Shown: positions 45,846 through 55,240, counted from the stretch's first letter. The stretch: DNA of 64,000 nucleotides from Thermodesulfobacteriota bacterium (GCA_024763535.1 JANTFH010000003.1:1-64000); one strand, 5' to 3'. Numbers and translations are program-made. The notes: a model not told the origin generated them from the sequence alone.

Positions 45846-47837
45846 TCATAATTTATAAATCACAAAATGAAATGCATCTTTAATTTGTGTACCTAGAGAG
45901 TTGTAAATATAAACCAACAGTTTTCCTCCGCTTGCGCCTGTTGTTGTGGTAACCGGAGATATTCCCAAGGCTTCAATACTGCATACATAGGCAGTTTGAG
46001 AATATGACTCACCCGAAATAGAGATTTCGTAATGATCGCTTACCCACACACAGCTTACGTTATTAGTAGCATTATTTACACTTCCGGCTGTATTAATTAC
46101 ACCATAAGCAATAGGTAAAGACACATTTGCAGTACCACTGGTAATTGTGCCGCTTATATGTGTATTACCGTTTTTAAGTACGGTTACTGCATTTGATTTG
46201 TGGTTGGAAGTTCCATTTCCAATTTCAAACAAAGGGTCTGTATCTACCCAAGAATCAGGTGAACCACCGCCAACATTATATTGTCCAAGAGCTACAGAAA
46301 ATGTACTTTGTGCTTTTGTATAGTTTCCCATTGCAGTGGAATAATTACCTGACGCTTCTGTAATATATCCCATTGCAGTGGAAAAAGCACCGGAAGCTTC
46401 TGTAATATATCCCATTGCAGTAGAAAAAGCACCGGAAGCTGTTGCTCCAGCTCCCATAGCAGTGGAACTATAACCGGAAGCTGTTGTATATTGTCCCATA
46501 GCAGTTGAATAATCCCCGGAAGCTGTTGTACCAGATCCCATTGCAGCGGAAAAATCACCGATATTTGAATCATCCCATTGAGTTCCGTCAACTTCACCGG
46601 CTCTAAATGCTGCTTTTTTAGGATACCACATCATCCTTGTACCGGCACCTTCTTTTGGTATTGTTCCACTTCCAAAAGTACCCTCAAACAGCACACCATC
46701 GTTACCTTTTACATGCAGCGTGGCTTGCGGAATTGCAGTGCCAATGCCAACATTATCGCTGAAATAACCTTTGCCCGAAAACCACCCGGCAAAGCCGCCA
46801 TTCGTATGTTCACCAAATACACCATATCCATCAATAGCATCTGTTGTCCCAACAACTCCGTTGCCACCTACTCTAGCCTCACCAAAAACACCGGCTCCTC
46901 CAGTGCTATCACTCTCAAAGAGCCCATAAACACCATAACCACTATGTGTTGGTGGTGGTCCAGTTGAAGCATGCCCAAATATGGCAGTTTTACCTGCAAT
47001 ATCAGTGGTTACTTTAACTTGTAGTTTATATAAAGAGTTTGGAGTGCTGGTACCAATAACAACGTTATCAGTACTTGTACTTAATTTTACAACCGAGCCG
47101 TCGTCTGTCCAGCCGCTTGTATTGGCGGCGGTTGGCAATGCTACTGTATTCCCGCTCGAAATAGATAGGTCGTTTCCTGAGATTGAAAGGGTTTGGTCAT
47201 CGGTCAAATCACCATTTACCGAGAGCGGCTGTGCGGATGTCCCGTTACCATTAAGCGTTGCATCACTGACAACGGCTTGCAGGCAATTGTTTCCCGCAGG
47301 CCAGTCATTGCGCTCTACACTTCCAAGTTTGATCGATTGTGACCCCATATCGAGCAGACCGTTCATAGCTATACCGAAATCACTGATCACCAGAGTCGCA
47401 GGTCCGGCGGTACGCAGGCCGGCAGCCGCCAGTCTCAAATTATTACCGTCAAGATCCCGGGTTTCATTAATAGTAACCAGATTTATTCTGGGGGTTAAAA
47501 TCTGGTCATCAATCTCGACTTCAACCCAAAGTTTTTCCGGCTCGGGTGCGGCTGATCTATCACTGACAGTTATATTACCCCGACCAAACGTAAAAGACAG
47601 AGCTTCGGTCGCAGCGGCAAATTTCTGAGCCTCTTCATAGATTAGCCGGCCGGCAAATTCATCATCGTAAATTCGAAGGCTAACCCTGACATTTTCAACG
47701 GCCGCCGCCCGCCTCAGCGAATGCTGCAGTTCTCCCTGCAAAACAAACTCCGCCCGACTAATACCCAAAGTTGCAAAAAAGAGCGCAAAAGTTCCAAGTG
47801 CCAGAAAAAAAAGTCTCGTAAAAAATCGATTAAACAT
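45846..47837 (-). CDS. Secreted surface protein with YadA-type head repeats
   Basis: A signal peptide (RLFFLALGTFALFFATLGISRA) precedes 640 residues. Residues 30-220 are beta-rich with no family I recognise. Around 430-530 there are six or seven 14-residue units of the type ASGxxSTAMGxxTx, the left-handed beta-roll of YadA/Hep_Hag trimeric adhesin heads. Two neighbouring units are encoded by 42-base copies that differ by one base. A C-terminal YadA membrane anchor is not visible, so attachment is unknown; it could also be a fibre of a tail-like particle. Asn/Thr-rich AT-leaning codon use differs from the flanking operons and suggests transfer. Confidence 0.7.
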   Translation of the reverse strand: MFNRFFTRLFFLALGTFALFFATLGISRAEFVLQGELQHSLRRAAAVENVRVSLRIYDDEFAGRLIYEEAQKFAAATEALSFTFGRGNITVSDRSAAPEPEKLWVEVEIDDQILTPRINLVTINETRDLDGNNLRLAAAGLRTAGPATLVISDFGIAMNGLLDMGSQSIKLGSVERNDWPAGNNCLQAVVSDATLNGNGTSAQPLSVNGDLTDDQTLSISGNDLSISSGNTVALPTAANTSGWTDDGSVVKLSTSTDNVVIGTSTPNSLYKLQVKVTTDIAGKTAIFGHASTGPPPTHSGYGVYGLFESDSTGGAGVFGEARVGGNGVVGTTDAIDGYGVFGEHTNGGFAGWFSGKGYFSDNVGIGTAIPQATLHVKGNDGVLFEGTFGSGTIPKEGAGTRMMWYPKKAAFRAGEVDGTQWDDSNIGDFSAAMGSGTTASGDYSTAMGQYTTASGYSSTAMGAGATASGAFSTAMGYITEASGAFSTAMGYITEASGNYSTAMGNYTKAQSTFSVALGQYNVGGGSPDSWVDTDPLFEIGNGTSNHKSNAVTVLKNGNTHISGTITSGTANVSLPIAYGVINTAGSVNNATNNVSCVWVSDHYEISISGESYSQTAYVCSIEALGISPVTTTTGASGGKLLVYIYNSLGTQIKDAFHFVIYKL
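46354..46437 (-). repeat. Two near-identical 42-bp tandem repeats in the adhesin gene
   Basis: Units at 46354-46395 and 46396-46437 differ at one base and encode the same 14 residues. Adjacent units are diverged in sequence. Such repeats can expand or contract by slippage, changing the length of the head. Confidence 0.8.
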
Positions 47838-48059
47838 TGCGCACCCCCTTTGTCAAAGCATGACTTGAAATGTTCATTGTCAATATAAGTATATAACCAT
47901 ATATTTTTCTCGATTACAATACCTGATTTATAAATAGCGAACTTAGTGCAAAAGAGTAAGCACAAAAGGAGCCTGACCAGGCCTGGTTAATAGAGGTACG
48001 TTACGAGGGAATACGGAGCCGAGAGAACGCGATTCAAATAGGTATTTAATATTTAATGA

Positions 48060-48713
48060 TCACTTTTCGACCCGCTCGGCTTCGATATATTCGAGCAGAA
48101 TTCGGCCGCCGTAGAGGATGTGGTCGCGGACCAGTTTTTCGACCGCGGCTTCGTTGCCGGGGGTCATGGTCGCCAGCATCTCTTCGTGGTCTTTTATCTG
48201 GACCTCGGGCATCTCCGGAATTTTCAGAAGAATCCGGCGATAGCGCATAAAACTGTCGCGCAGTGAGTCGATCAGGCCGCAGAGCCGCTGATTGCAACTG
48301 CCCTGATAGATCACGCCGTGAAAATCGGAACTGTTACGAAAAAAACCGGCCAGATCATTATTTGCCAGAAAGATATGGGCCTTTTCATTGATCTTACGCA
48401 GACGGGCAAAGATTTTCGCGTCCTGATTAACCGTGGTCAGGCGGGCGGCGTAGCCTTCAAGAACACTGCGGATCTGAATAATCTCCTTAAGGTCACTGAC
48501 ACTTAGCGGTTTGATGACATAGCCGACTTTTTTTACCTGTTCTAAAAAACCTTCCTGTTTCAGCTGCTGCAGAGCCTCATGCACCGGGGTTCGGCTGACC
48601 CCGTAGTTCAAAGCCACATCCTCCTCTTTCAGGATCGCATCGGGCCGGGCTTTGAGCGAGAGAATCTGCTCTTTGATCTCGCTATAGATGAACTCTTTTT
48701 TACTGATAGCCAT
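48060..48713 (-). CDS. GntR family transcriptional regulator, FCD type
   Basis: An N-terminal winged helix (residues 8-72) includes VALNYGVSRTPVHEALQQLKQEGFLEQVKKVGYVI; the C-terminal FCD ligand-binding domain has RSVLEGYAARLT and the histidine-bearing SDFHGVIYQGSCNQRL and DHEEMLATM, typical acidic and histidine residues for metal-assisted binding of an organic acid. At 217 residues it is standard. It follows the acyl-CoA dehydrogenase gene by 11 bases on the same strand, so it probably controls this catabolic cluster. Candidate operators lie at 56584 and 56716. Confidence 0.88.
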   Translation of the reverse strand: MAISKKEFIYSEIKEQILSLKARPDAILKEEDVALNYGVSRTPVHEALQQLKQEGFLEQVKKVGYVIKPLSVSDLKEIIQIRSVLEGYAARLTTVNQDAKIFARLRKINEKAHIFLANNDLAGFFRNSSDFHGVIYQGSCNQRLCGLIDSLRDSFMRYRRILLKIPEMPEVQIKDHEEMLATMTPGNEAAVEKLVRDHILYGGRILLEYIEAERVEK

Positions 48714-48724
48714 ATCACCAGTTA

Positions 48725-49858
48725 CTATTTCAGATACTGCCGGGCGATGGTTGTCTGCAAAACCTCGTGGGTGCCGCCGCCGTAGAGCAGGAAACGGTTG
48801 TCGCGATAGTAGCGCTGGACCGAATATTCCATCGAAAAACCGTAGGCTCCGTGAATCCGCATCGCCTCATCCGAGGCCTTGCAGGCCGATTCAACCGTAA
48901 AATATTTCGCCATTGAGGCTTCATTTAAGCATGGTTTTTTATCCCGCACCTGCCGCGTTACTTTATCAACCATCAACTGTCCAGCCTCAAGATTGACCGC
49001 CATATTGGCAATTTTCGCCTGAATCAACTGATTTTTGCCGATCGGCTTGCCGAACTGCACCCTTTCTTTGCAGTATTTAATCGAATCAGCCATCGCCGCC
49101 CGGTGCAGGCCGAGAGCCAGGGCCGCCGTCATAATCCGGATTTCCGCAAGGATTGTCAGCAACACATCCAGGCCCCGGCCCGGCTCACCCAGACAATACT
49201 CTTCAGGGATGTGACAGTCATTAAAATAGATCTCGGATAAAGTTGATGAGCGGGTACCGAGACAGTCAAACTTTTTACTGTGGGAAAACCCCGGCGTCGT
49301 GGTCGGGATAAAAAAGAACATTAAGCCTTTCAATCCTTTATCGGGATCGGTTTGACATAAAACCGTATGGAAATCACCTTTAGGACCGTTGGTTGACCAG
49401 GTTTTCATGCCGTTGATAACATAGCCGTCGCTGGTTTTCCGGGCCCGGGTGCGGACATTACCAAGATCCGACCCGGCTTCGGGTTCGGTCAGCTGAAAAG
49501 CGCCGATCTTTTCACCTTGCAAAGCCGGATAGAGATACTCCTCGTGCATCTCTTTAGTGCCGTAGAGATAGAGGCCGTTAGTCGCCATCAGACACTGCAT
49601 CGCCGTGGTTGCGGCCAGACTCATCAAACCCCGGGCAAGTTCCTGCATGGCGACACAATAGAGCACCGTATCCCCGCCGGAGCCGCCGACCTCTTTCGGG
49701 TAACGAATCCCCAGAACCCCCATATCGGCAAGTTTCTTGAAAAGATCGTATGGGAATTCGCCACTCTCATCGATCTCCCGGGCCCGGGGAATGACCTCGT
49801 CATCGACAAAGCGGGCCATCGTTTTTTTTATCAAAGCCTCAGCATCAGAACGTATCAT
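48725..49858 (-). CDS. Acyl-CoA dehydrogenase family protein
   Basis: FAD-dependent enzyme of 377 residues that should oxidise an acyl-CoA to the enoyl-CoA and pass electrons to ETF. Present are AFQLTEPEAGSDLGNVRTRA, INGMKTWSTNGPKGDF and the C-terminal MRIHGAYGFSMEYSVQRYYRD. The usual catalytic YEGT motif reads YGGGT, with no glutamate there; the only nearby alternative is the glutamate in LAEIRIMTAALALG, not quite at the isovaleryl-CoA-type position. A purine-rich GGAGAT lies before the ATG. It is the downstream partner of etfBA in this operon. Confidence 0.88.
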   Translation of the reverse strand: MIRSDAEALIKKTMARFVDDEVIPRAREIDESGEFPYDLFKKLADMGVLGIRYPKEVGGSGGDTVLYCVAMQELARGLMSLAATTAMQCLMATNGLYLYGTKEMHEEYLYPALQGEKIGAFQLTEPEAGSDLGNVRTRARKTSDGYVINGMKTWSTNGPKGDFHTVLCQTDPDKGLKGLMFFFIPTTTPGFSHSKKFDCLGTRSSTLSEIYFNDCHIPEEYCLGEPGRGLDVLLTILAEIRIMTAALALGLHRAAMADSIKYCKERVQFGKPIGKNQLIQAKIANMAVNLEAGQLMVDKVTRQVRDKKPCLNEASMAKYFTVESACKASDEAMRIHGAYGFSMEYSVQRYYRDNRFLLYGGGTHEVLQTTIARQYLK

Positions 49859-49953
49859 ATTATCTCCATCAATCCGGCACTTTCTCCATCAATCTGATTG
49901 ATGGCTTCATAAAAGCTCCACCTGCTTCGTTACTTGAAAATCTTCGTCATTGC

Positions 49954-49973
49954 GGCGTACTTATCTGTACGCC
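49954..49973. repeat. Small palindrome in the ACAD-etfA gap
   Basis: GGCGTAC-TTATCT-GTACGCC forms a perfect 7-bp stem inside a 190-base gap with T-rich flanks (TCATTCCTCAGTTTTTC). The surrounding wording resembles dispersed repeats I recall from other Desulfobacterota, but only one copy occurs in this window, so a dispersed element is not demonstrated here. Confidence 0.45.
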
Positions 49974-50050
49974 TCATTCCTCAGTTTTTCAGAGCCTCGC
50001 ATCTGAAACTTTTACTGTGCCATCCTGTTTTTTACGTAACTTTTTACTTT

Positions 50051-51235
50051 TTACGAGTTTATCTGAGTTATCATCTCCGGAATTATCTGATGCAGATCGC
50101 CGACGATACCCCAGTCGGCAACCGCAAATATGGGCGCTCCGGGATCTTTATTGATGGCAATAATATAGCGGGAGTTCTGCATCCCGGCCCGATGCTGCAC
50201 CGCCCCGGAGATGCCGCAGGCGATATAGAGTTCCGGGCGCACCGACTGACCGGTCTGGCCGACCTGCCGCTCAACCGGCACCCATCCCTCCTCAACCGCA
50301 ATCCGGGTTCCGGCAACCTCGCCGCCGAATTCAGCCGCCAGTTTTTCGATAAGCTTAAAACCGGTTGCGCCGCCGGTGCCGCGGCCGCCGGCGACAATCA
50401 CTTTAGCTTCACTTAAACGCACCTGCCGCCGGGCCTGGCGCACTATCTCCAAAACTTTGCTTGCGGCCAATACCGGAGATTCCGAAATATTTACCGAAAC
50501 ATTTATAATCTCCGCCCGGTTCCCATCACATTCACAAGGCTGCATGACTCCGGGCCGTACCGTCGCCATCTGCGGCCGGGAGTAACGGCTGGCAATGGTT
50601 GCCATAATATTTCCGCCAAATGCGGGCCGGGTCTGGAGCAGGATCTTCTCATCCGGATCGATCGTCAGCGCCGTACAATCGGCGGTCAAACCCGCTTTAA
50701 GCCGCCGCGCCAGCCGGGGGGCGAGTTCTCGCCCCCGGGAAGTAGCCCCGACCAGCAGGATTTCAGGCTTATATTCGGTCACCACGCCGGCAACGACCTC
50801 GGCATAGGTTTCCACCCGATAAGGTTCAAGCAGATCATCTTCAATAAGACATATCTTCACCGCTCCGAAACGGGCCAGAAGCGGTGCCGGTTCCGCAATA
50901 TTTTTACCCGGCAGGATTACTCCGACTTCCTGCCCCAGGTCTTGCGCCAGCAGCTGCGCCGCACCTAAAAGTTCTAATGTCACCGGGTCAAGTTCACCGC
51001 CCCGGGCTTCCGCCAGAACCCAGACCCCGCGATAATCACTGAAATCGGGGATTCGGCGCTCGGCCACATCACTTTTGATGGCCTCCTGGCGGCAGACCTC
51101 AATGCAGGCGCCGCAGACGGTACAATGCTCCAGGATTACCGCCTTATCATCCTTAATCGCCACTGCCTCGTAAGGACAAACCTTAAGACAGCGCCGACAA
51201 CCGTTGCAAAGTTCAAACTCTACCCAGACACCCAT
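50051..51235 (-). CDS. etfA: Electron transfer flavoprotein alpha subunit with N-terminal ferredoxin
   Basis: The first 60 residues hold two [4Fe-4S] ferredoxin motifs, CNGCRRCLKVCP and CTVCGACIEVCR, fused to a normal ETF alpha subunit whose FAD-binding domain ends in IVAGGRGTGGATGFKLIEKLA, GQTGQSVRPELYIACGISGAVQHRAGM and INKDPGAPIFAVADWGIVGD. Such fusions are known in anaerobes and let ETF pass electrons to or from iron-sulfur partners. The ATG at 51235 has AAAGGAGATGACACA ahead, so the 11-codon extension is not used. Follows etfB. Confidence 0.9.
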   Translation of the reverse strand: MGVWVEFELCNGCRRCLKVCPYEAVAIKDDKAVILEHCTVCGACIEVCRQEAIKSDVAERRIPDFSDYRGVWVLAEARGGELDPVTLELLGAAQLLAQDLGQEVGVILPGKNIAEPAPLLARFGAVKICLIEDDLLEPYRVETYAEVVAGVVTEYKPEILLVGATSRGRELAPRLARRLKAGLTADCTALTIDPDEKILLQTRPAFGGNIMATIASRYSRPQMATVRPGVMQPCECDGNRAEIINVSVNISESPVLAASKVLEIVRQARRQVRLSEAKVIVAGGRGTGGATGFKLIEKLAAEFGGEVAGTRIAVEEGWVPVERQVGQTGQSVRPELYIACGISGAVQHRAGMQNSRYIIAINKDPGAPIFAVADWGIVGDLHQIIPEMITQINS

Positions 51236-51264
51236 TGTGTCATCTCCTTTTACAACTTCACACT

Positions 51265-52068
51265 TCACCCTTTTAACTTTAACAGGTGTGCCTCGCGCAC
51301 TTTTTCCAATAATGCACTCACCGCTTCAGGAACCTCTCCGGCCAGAATTTCTCCAGCCCGTTTACCTTTGGGGGAAAAGGTTTTCACTACCTGAGTCAGT
51401 GAACCGGCCATTCCCAACTCCTGACTCAGGGCCCCGATATCGGCCGCATTCCAGATTTTAATTTTCGCATCTTCACGACAGGCATCAATCAGATTTCCCA
51501 TCAGCGGATAACGGGGTTCTGCAGAGATTTTACTAATCGTCAACAGCGCCGGCAATTTCAAAGAGATCCGCTCATAACCATTATCATTACGCCGGGTTAC
51601 GGTGATTTTGCCGGCTTCAAGTTTTTCAATATTATCGACATAACAGGCCTGCGGCAGATTAAGATATTCGGCCAGCTGCGGCCCGGTCTGGGCCGTATCC
51701 CCGTCAATCGCCTGATAGCCGCATAGAACCAGATCAAAATCACCGATCTTCTCCAAGGCTTTCCCTAAAGTCGTCGAGGTCGCCCAGGTATCGGCCCCGG
51801 CAAAGGCTTTATCCGTCAACAAAACCGCCTCATCACAACCCATCCCCAGAGCCTCCGAGAGGACATCAACCGCCTGCGGCGGCCCCATGGAAACCACGGT
51901 TACGGTCGCCGAGAAATCATCCTTGAGCCTTAATCCCAACTCCAGAGCCCGGCGGTCGTCGGGGTTAACAATACTCTCCACCCCCTCCCGAATCAGATTT
52001 CCGGTCTTACGATCAAGTTTGACTTCGGTGGTATCCGGCACCTGTTTTATCAAAACAACTATTTTCAT
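51265..52068 (-). CDS. etfB: Electron transfer flavoprotein beta subunit
   Basis: A 267-residue protein opening MKIVVLIKQVPDTTEVKLDRKTGNLIREG... typical of EtfB, with NPDDRRALELGLRLKD and LCGYQAIDGDTAQTGPQLAEYL. It binds AMP or FAD and forms the ETF dimer with the following ferredoxin-EtfA, receiving electrons from the acyl-CoA dehydrogenase. It lies 66 bases after dctM in the same orientation. Confidence 0.93.
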   Translation of the reverse strand: MKIVVLIKQVPDTTEVKLDRKTGNLIREGVESIVNPDDRRALELGLRLKDDFSATVTVVSMGPPQAVDVLSEALGMGCDEAVLLTDKAFAGADTWATSTTLGKALEKIGDFDLVLCGYQAIDGDTAQTGPQLAEYLNLPQACYVDNIEKLEAGKITVTRRNDNGYERISLKLPALLTISKISAEPRYPLMGNLIDACREDAKIKIWNAADIGALSQELGMAGSLTQVVKTFSPKGKRAGEILAGEVPEAVSALLEKVREAHLLKLKG

Positions 52069-52133
52069 ATCAGTTCTCGTTTGTTATGTATTTCCCGGGA
52101 ACAACTCTATTATTTTCAGTTCCATGGACGATT

Positions 52134-53438
52134 TCACTTTACCGCTCCGGCGAGAAACTGCACCAGTGCGGGAAACATCTCCAGCAGGATTATGCAGATG
52201 ATATAGGTCGGCAGAAAATAGGTTACGCCCTTAAAAACGGTCTTTAACGATATATCCCTGGCCATGCCGGCAACCACATAAGCGTTGACCCCGACCGGCG
52301 GCGTAATCGCCCCCATGGTCGTGACAATCGTCAGCATCACCCCGAACCAGATCGGGTCATAGCCCAATTTCAACGCCAGGGGATAGAAGATCGGGATCGT
52401 AATCAGCAAAAGTCCCAGAGCATCCATGATGGCTCCGCCGATGATAAAAACGACAATCATCAGCCAGAGGATGACAAAACTTGGCACCTTAAGCGTAATC
52501 GCCCATTCGGCAATTGCATAAGGCAATCGGGTGATTGCGAGAAAGCGACCAAAGATAACCGCCCCGGCGATAATCATAACAATAAAGCATGAAATCCGGA
52601 TCGTATCTTCAACCGCCTTGAAAAAACCTTTCCGGGTCATGGTTCGCCGGACAAAACTGATCAGCAGGGCACAAAATGAACCGACGGCCCCGGCCTCACT
52701 CGGAGTAAAGAAACCGATAAAGAGCCCACCCATGACCAGCGTAAAGAGCACCAGCATCTCGCCGGCCCCTTTCAATGAGACTATTTTCTCCCACCAGGTA
52801 GCCTTCGGGCCGGCCGGCCCCCAATCCTCATGCTGGCGGCAGATGACATAGACCGTAACCATCATCAGGCCGGCGAGAATCAGGCCGGGTATAATGCTGC
52901 CGAAAAATAGCCGGGCAATAGATTGCCCGGTATAGATACCGAAAACCACCAGCACGATACTCGGCGGGATCACGACTCCGAGGGTGGAACCGGCGGCGAT
53001 TGAGCCGGTTATCAGAACCGGATTATATTTGTAGCGTTTCATCTCCGGCAGAGCCACCGAGGTCATGGTCGCGGCGGTTGCCGTGTTCGAGCCGCTGATC
53101 GCGGCGAAACCGGCACAGGCCATGACGGTTGCCATAGCCAGACCGCCCCGGGTTGAACCCAGCCATTTGTAAGCGGCATTGTAGAGCTTGGTATTGACAT
53201 CGGAATAGAAACAGATCATGCCCATAAAGATAAAGAGCGGAATAATCGTCAGACCGTAGGATGAAAATGTGGTCCATAATTCCGTCCCCAGCATCATCAG
53301 GGCCGCGTCAAACGAAGTCACGTAGGCAATCCCGAAAAATCCGATGATTGCCATCGCGAAGCCGACCGGGATCTGGAGAAAAAACATTGTCGCCAGCATG
53401 ATCAGAATGCCGAAAAGACCGATAAACTCAGGACTCAT
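52134..53438 (-). CDS. dctM: TRAP transporter large permease (DctM type)
   Basis: A membrane protein of about 434 residues with roughly twelve helices. Typical family stretches are FFLQIPVGFAMAIIGFFGI, SGSNTATAATMTSVALPEMKRY and IPPSIVLVVFGIYTGQSI. It provides the sodium-driven core of the tripartite importer. I choose the ATG at 53438 (MSPEFIGLFGIL), which overlaps the small-subunit gene. The ligand is presumably the organic acid degraded by the cluster. Confidence 0.92.
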   Translation of the reverse strand: MSPEFIGLFGILIMLATMFFLQIPVGFAMAIIGFFGIAYVTSFDAALMMLGTELWTTFSSYGLTIIPLFIFMGMICFYSDVNTKLYNAAYKWLGSTRGGLAMATVMACAGFAAISGSNTATAATMTSVALPEMKRYKYNPVLITGSIAAGSTLGVVIPPSIVLVVFGIYTGQSIARLFFGSIIPGLILAGLMMVTVYVICRQHEDWGPAGPKATWWEKIVSLKGAGEMLVLFTLVMGGLFIGFFTPSEAGAVGSFCALLISFVRRTMTRKGFFKAVEDTIRISCFIVMIIAGAVIFGRFLAITRLPYAIAEWAITLKVPSFVILWLMIVVFIIGGAIMDALGLLLITIPIFYPLALKLGYDPIWFGVMLTIVTTMGAITPPVGVNAYVVAGMARDISLKTVFKGVTYFLPTYIICIILLEMFPALVQFLAGAVK

Positions 53439-53958
53439 CAGCACTCTCCTGCGACGCATCTTTTAGAACCTCATCCTCATCAGGGAGAGGGCGGCAGACT
53501 TTTAGAAGGTCAACAAAGATAACCAGAGCCAAAAACCCGAAACCGGCAGCCGTGATAAATATAAAGGGATAATAGGCAATTTGCAGGGTTTCCGATCTTT
53601 CACCACTGGCCATAACGGTCATCCCCCAGGCCGCCACCCGCCAGGTAACGATAGCAAAAAAAGGAACACTGATCATATAGCTTATTATTGCTGTCAGCCG
53701 ATGCCAGCGCCTGCTGTACTTGCTGGTTATGATATCGACCCCGACATGATTTTTACGCATCTGGGCAAAGCCTAAAGCCATGGCCGTACATAGAGCGCCA
53801 GCGAACCCGATAATCTCAAATGTTCCCTTAAGCGGCCGCCAGAACGACCGCGACAATACGTTGCCGAAACCCATCAGCATCATCACAATCAACGCGCTGC
53901 CGCTGATCCAGACACACAGGCGGTTAATAGCGTCGGCAAGTTTATCAATTTTATTCAT
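53428..53958 (-). CDS. dctQ: TRAP transporter small permease (DctQ type)
   Basis: A membrane protein of about 176 residues with four hydrophobic helices and the DctQ pattern RSFWRPLKGTFEIIGFAGAL and FAQMRKNHVGVDIITSKYS. It partners the large permease. The ATG at 53958 begins MNKIDKLADAINRL; the track's extra 15 residues look unlikely. Its stop overlaps dctM by 11 bases, so the two are coupled. Confidence 0.88.
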   Translation of the reverse strand: MNKIDKLADAINRLCVWISGSALIVMMLMGFGNVLSRSFWRPLKGTFEIIGFAGALCTAMALGFAQMRKNHVGVDIITSKYSRRWHRLTAIISYMISVPFFAIVTWRVAAWGMTVMASGERSETLQIAYYPFIFITAAGFGFLALVIFVDLLKVCRPLPDEDEVLKDASQESADES

Positions 53959-54034
53959 GAATATATCGAGATCCTCTTTTTTCGGGCACCGACCCCTCTG
54001 CATAATCTTTATCCCCGGAGCCGATAATCGAAAA

Positions 54035-54081
54035 AAAACGGAATCAATCCACCTGACATTGATGCGGATTGATTCCGTTTT
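54035..54081. terminator. Terminator between dctP and dctQ
   Basis: AAAACGGAATCAATCC pairs with GGATTGATTCCGTTTT around a 15-base loop, with T runs on both strands. It probably ends much transcription after dctP, giving more binding protein than permease, a common TRAP arrangement. Confidence 0.8.
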
Positions 54082-54094
54082 CTGTTACTGGAGC

Positions 54095-55132
54095 CTACTT
54101 CACACCATATTTTTTTTCATATTTAGCCTTGAGCGCATCACGATCAGCCAGAAACTGTTTGCCGGGAAGTTTGGCGGCTGCGGTTTTCTTGAGATAGTTG
54201 TCCGTCATAAACTTAACTTTTCCGGGAATCTGTTTCGCTTCAGCCGCCGGAAAATGATAAACACCGACACCCTGTTTGGCTTTCGACCAGGCAATCGCTT
54301 CGGTAACATGCTGGTCTTCATACTGGCCCGTCCAGAGCGCCTGCTCCCTTCCGAGATCGTTGAAAACCTTTTTCACGGCGGCCGGCAGTGAGTCCCATTT
54401 TTTCTTGTTCATAACCACGGCAAATGAGGTAGTCGGGCCGTTGGTGATGGTTACATGTTTGCAGAGTTCGGCAAATTTGAAATCTTTCATCACTTCAAGT
54501 GAGGAAAAGAGCCCTTTGACCACGCCTTTCTGTAATGATTCAGGAACATGCGACATCGGCATGGCAACCGGAATCGCACCCAGGGCATCCAGATATTTAC
54601 CGGATATGCCGGTGCCTCTGATCTCGAGTTTCTGCAGGTCGGCAAAATTTTTCACTGCAACCTTGGACATGATATTTGCCGGGGCACAGGTAAACATGGT
54701 CAGAACTTTAACCTTGGCATAGGATTTCGGCTGATATTTCTGAAAGAGATCCCACAGAGTCAAGCTTGCCGCTGTAGCCGAGGTAAATTCCGCCGGTAGG
54801 TCAATTCCCTCCATCAAAGGAAAACGTCCCGGCATATAGGGAGGGCAGAAACAGCCGATGTCGGCCATTCCGGAGATGACCCCGTCAAACATATTTTTGG
54901 CCCCGAGCAGAGTGCCGCCGGGAAAGGTGGTTACCTTAACGGCGCCGTTGGTCCGTTTTTCAACCTCCTTGGCCCAGCGTTCCATCTGGACACAGGGAAA
55001 GGTCGGCGCCGGCGGGAAATTGGCATATCTTAAGTTAATGGTCCCGGCATCAGCCGGCACGGTTAAGGCGAACCCTGCGAACAAAACGATCGCAACCACG
55101 AGTAAACTGGCAATAATTTTCCGTCTCATCAT
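54095..55132 (-). CDS. dctP: TRAP transporter solute-binding protein (DctP type)
   Basis: A periplasmic binding protein of 345 residues with a clear signal peptide (MRRKIIASLLVVAIVLFAGFALTVPADAGT). Family motifs NLRYANFPPAP, MFDGVISGMADIG and the ligand-gripping LEIRGTGISGKYLDALGAIPVAMPMSHV, with the arginine that usually holds the substrate carboxylate. It captures an organic acid for DctQM. It is the first gene of the transporter set. Confidence 0.92.
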   Translation of the reverse strand: MMRRKIIASLLVVAIVLFAGFALTVPADAGTINLRYANFPPAPTFPCVQMERWAKEVEKRTNGAVKVTTFPGGTLLGAKNMFDGVISGMADIGCFCPPYMPGRFPLMEGIDLPAEFTSATAASLTLWDLFQKYQPKSYAKVKVLTMFTCAPANIMSKVAVKNFADLQKLEIRGTGISGKYLDALGAIPVAMPMSHVPESLQKGVVKGLFSSLEVMKDFKFAELCKHVTITNGPTTSFAVVMNKKKWDSLPAAVKKVFNDLGREQALWTGQYEDQHVTEAIAWSKAKQGVGVYHFPAAEAKQIPGKVKFMTDNYLKKTAAAKLPGKQFLADRDALKAKYEKKYGVK

Positions 55133-55240
55133 CTTCTCCTCTCTCTATTTCATTTACCTGCTTTACGGTTGATGCCGTCGCTAACAACCCACGTTACCTT
55201 AATGTACCGTTTTGCATAATTTTTATTGACAACGAAAATA

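Noticed and set aside
46354-46437. CRISPR-like direct repeats
   Set aside because: The 42-bp units are contiguous, without spacers, and in frame with the adhesin head repeats.
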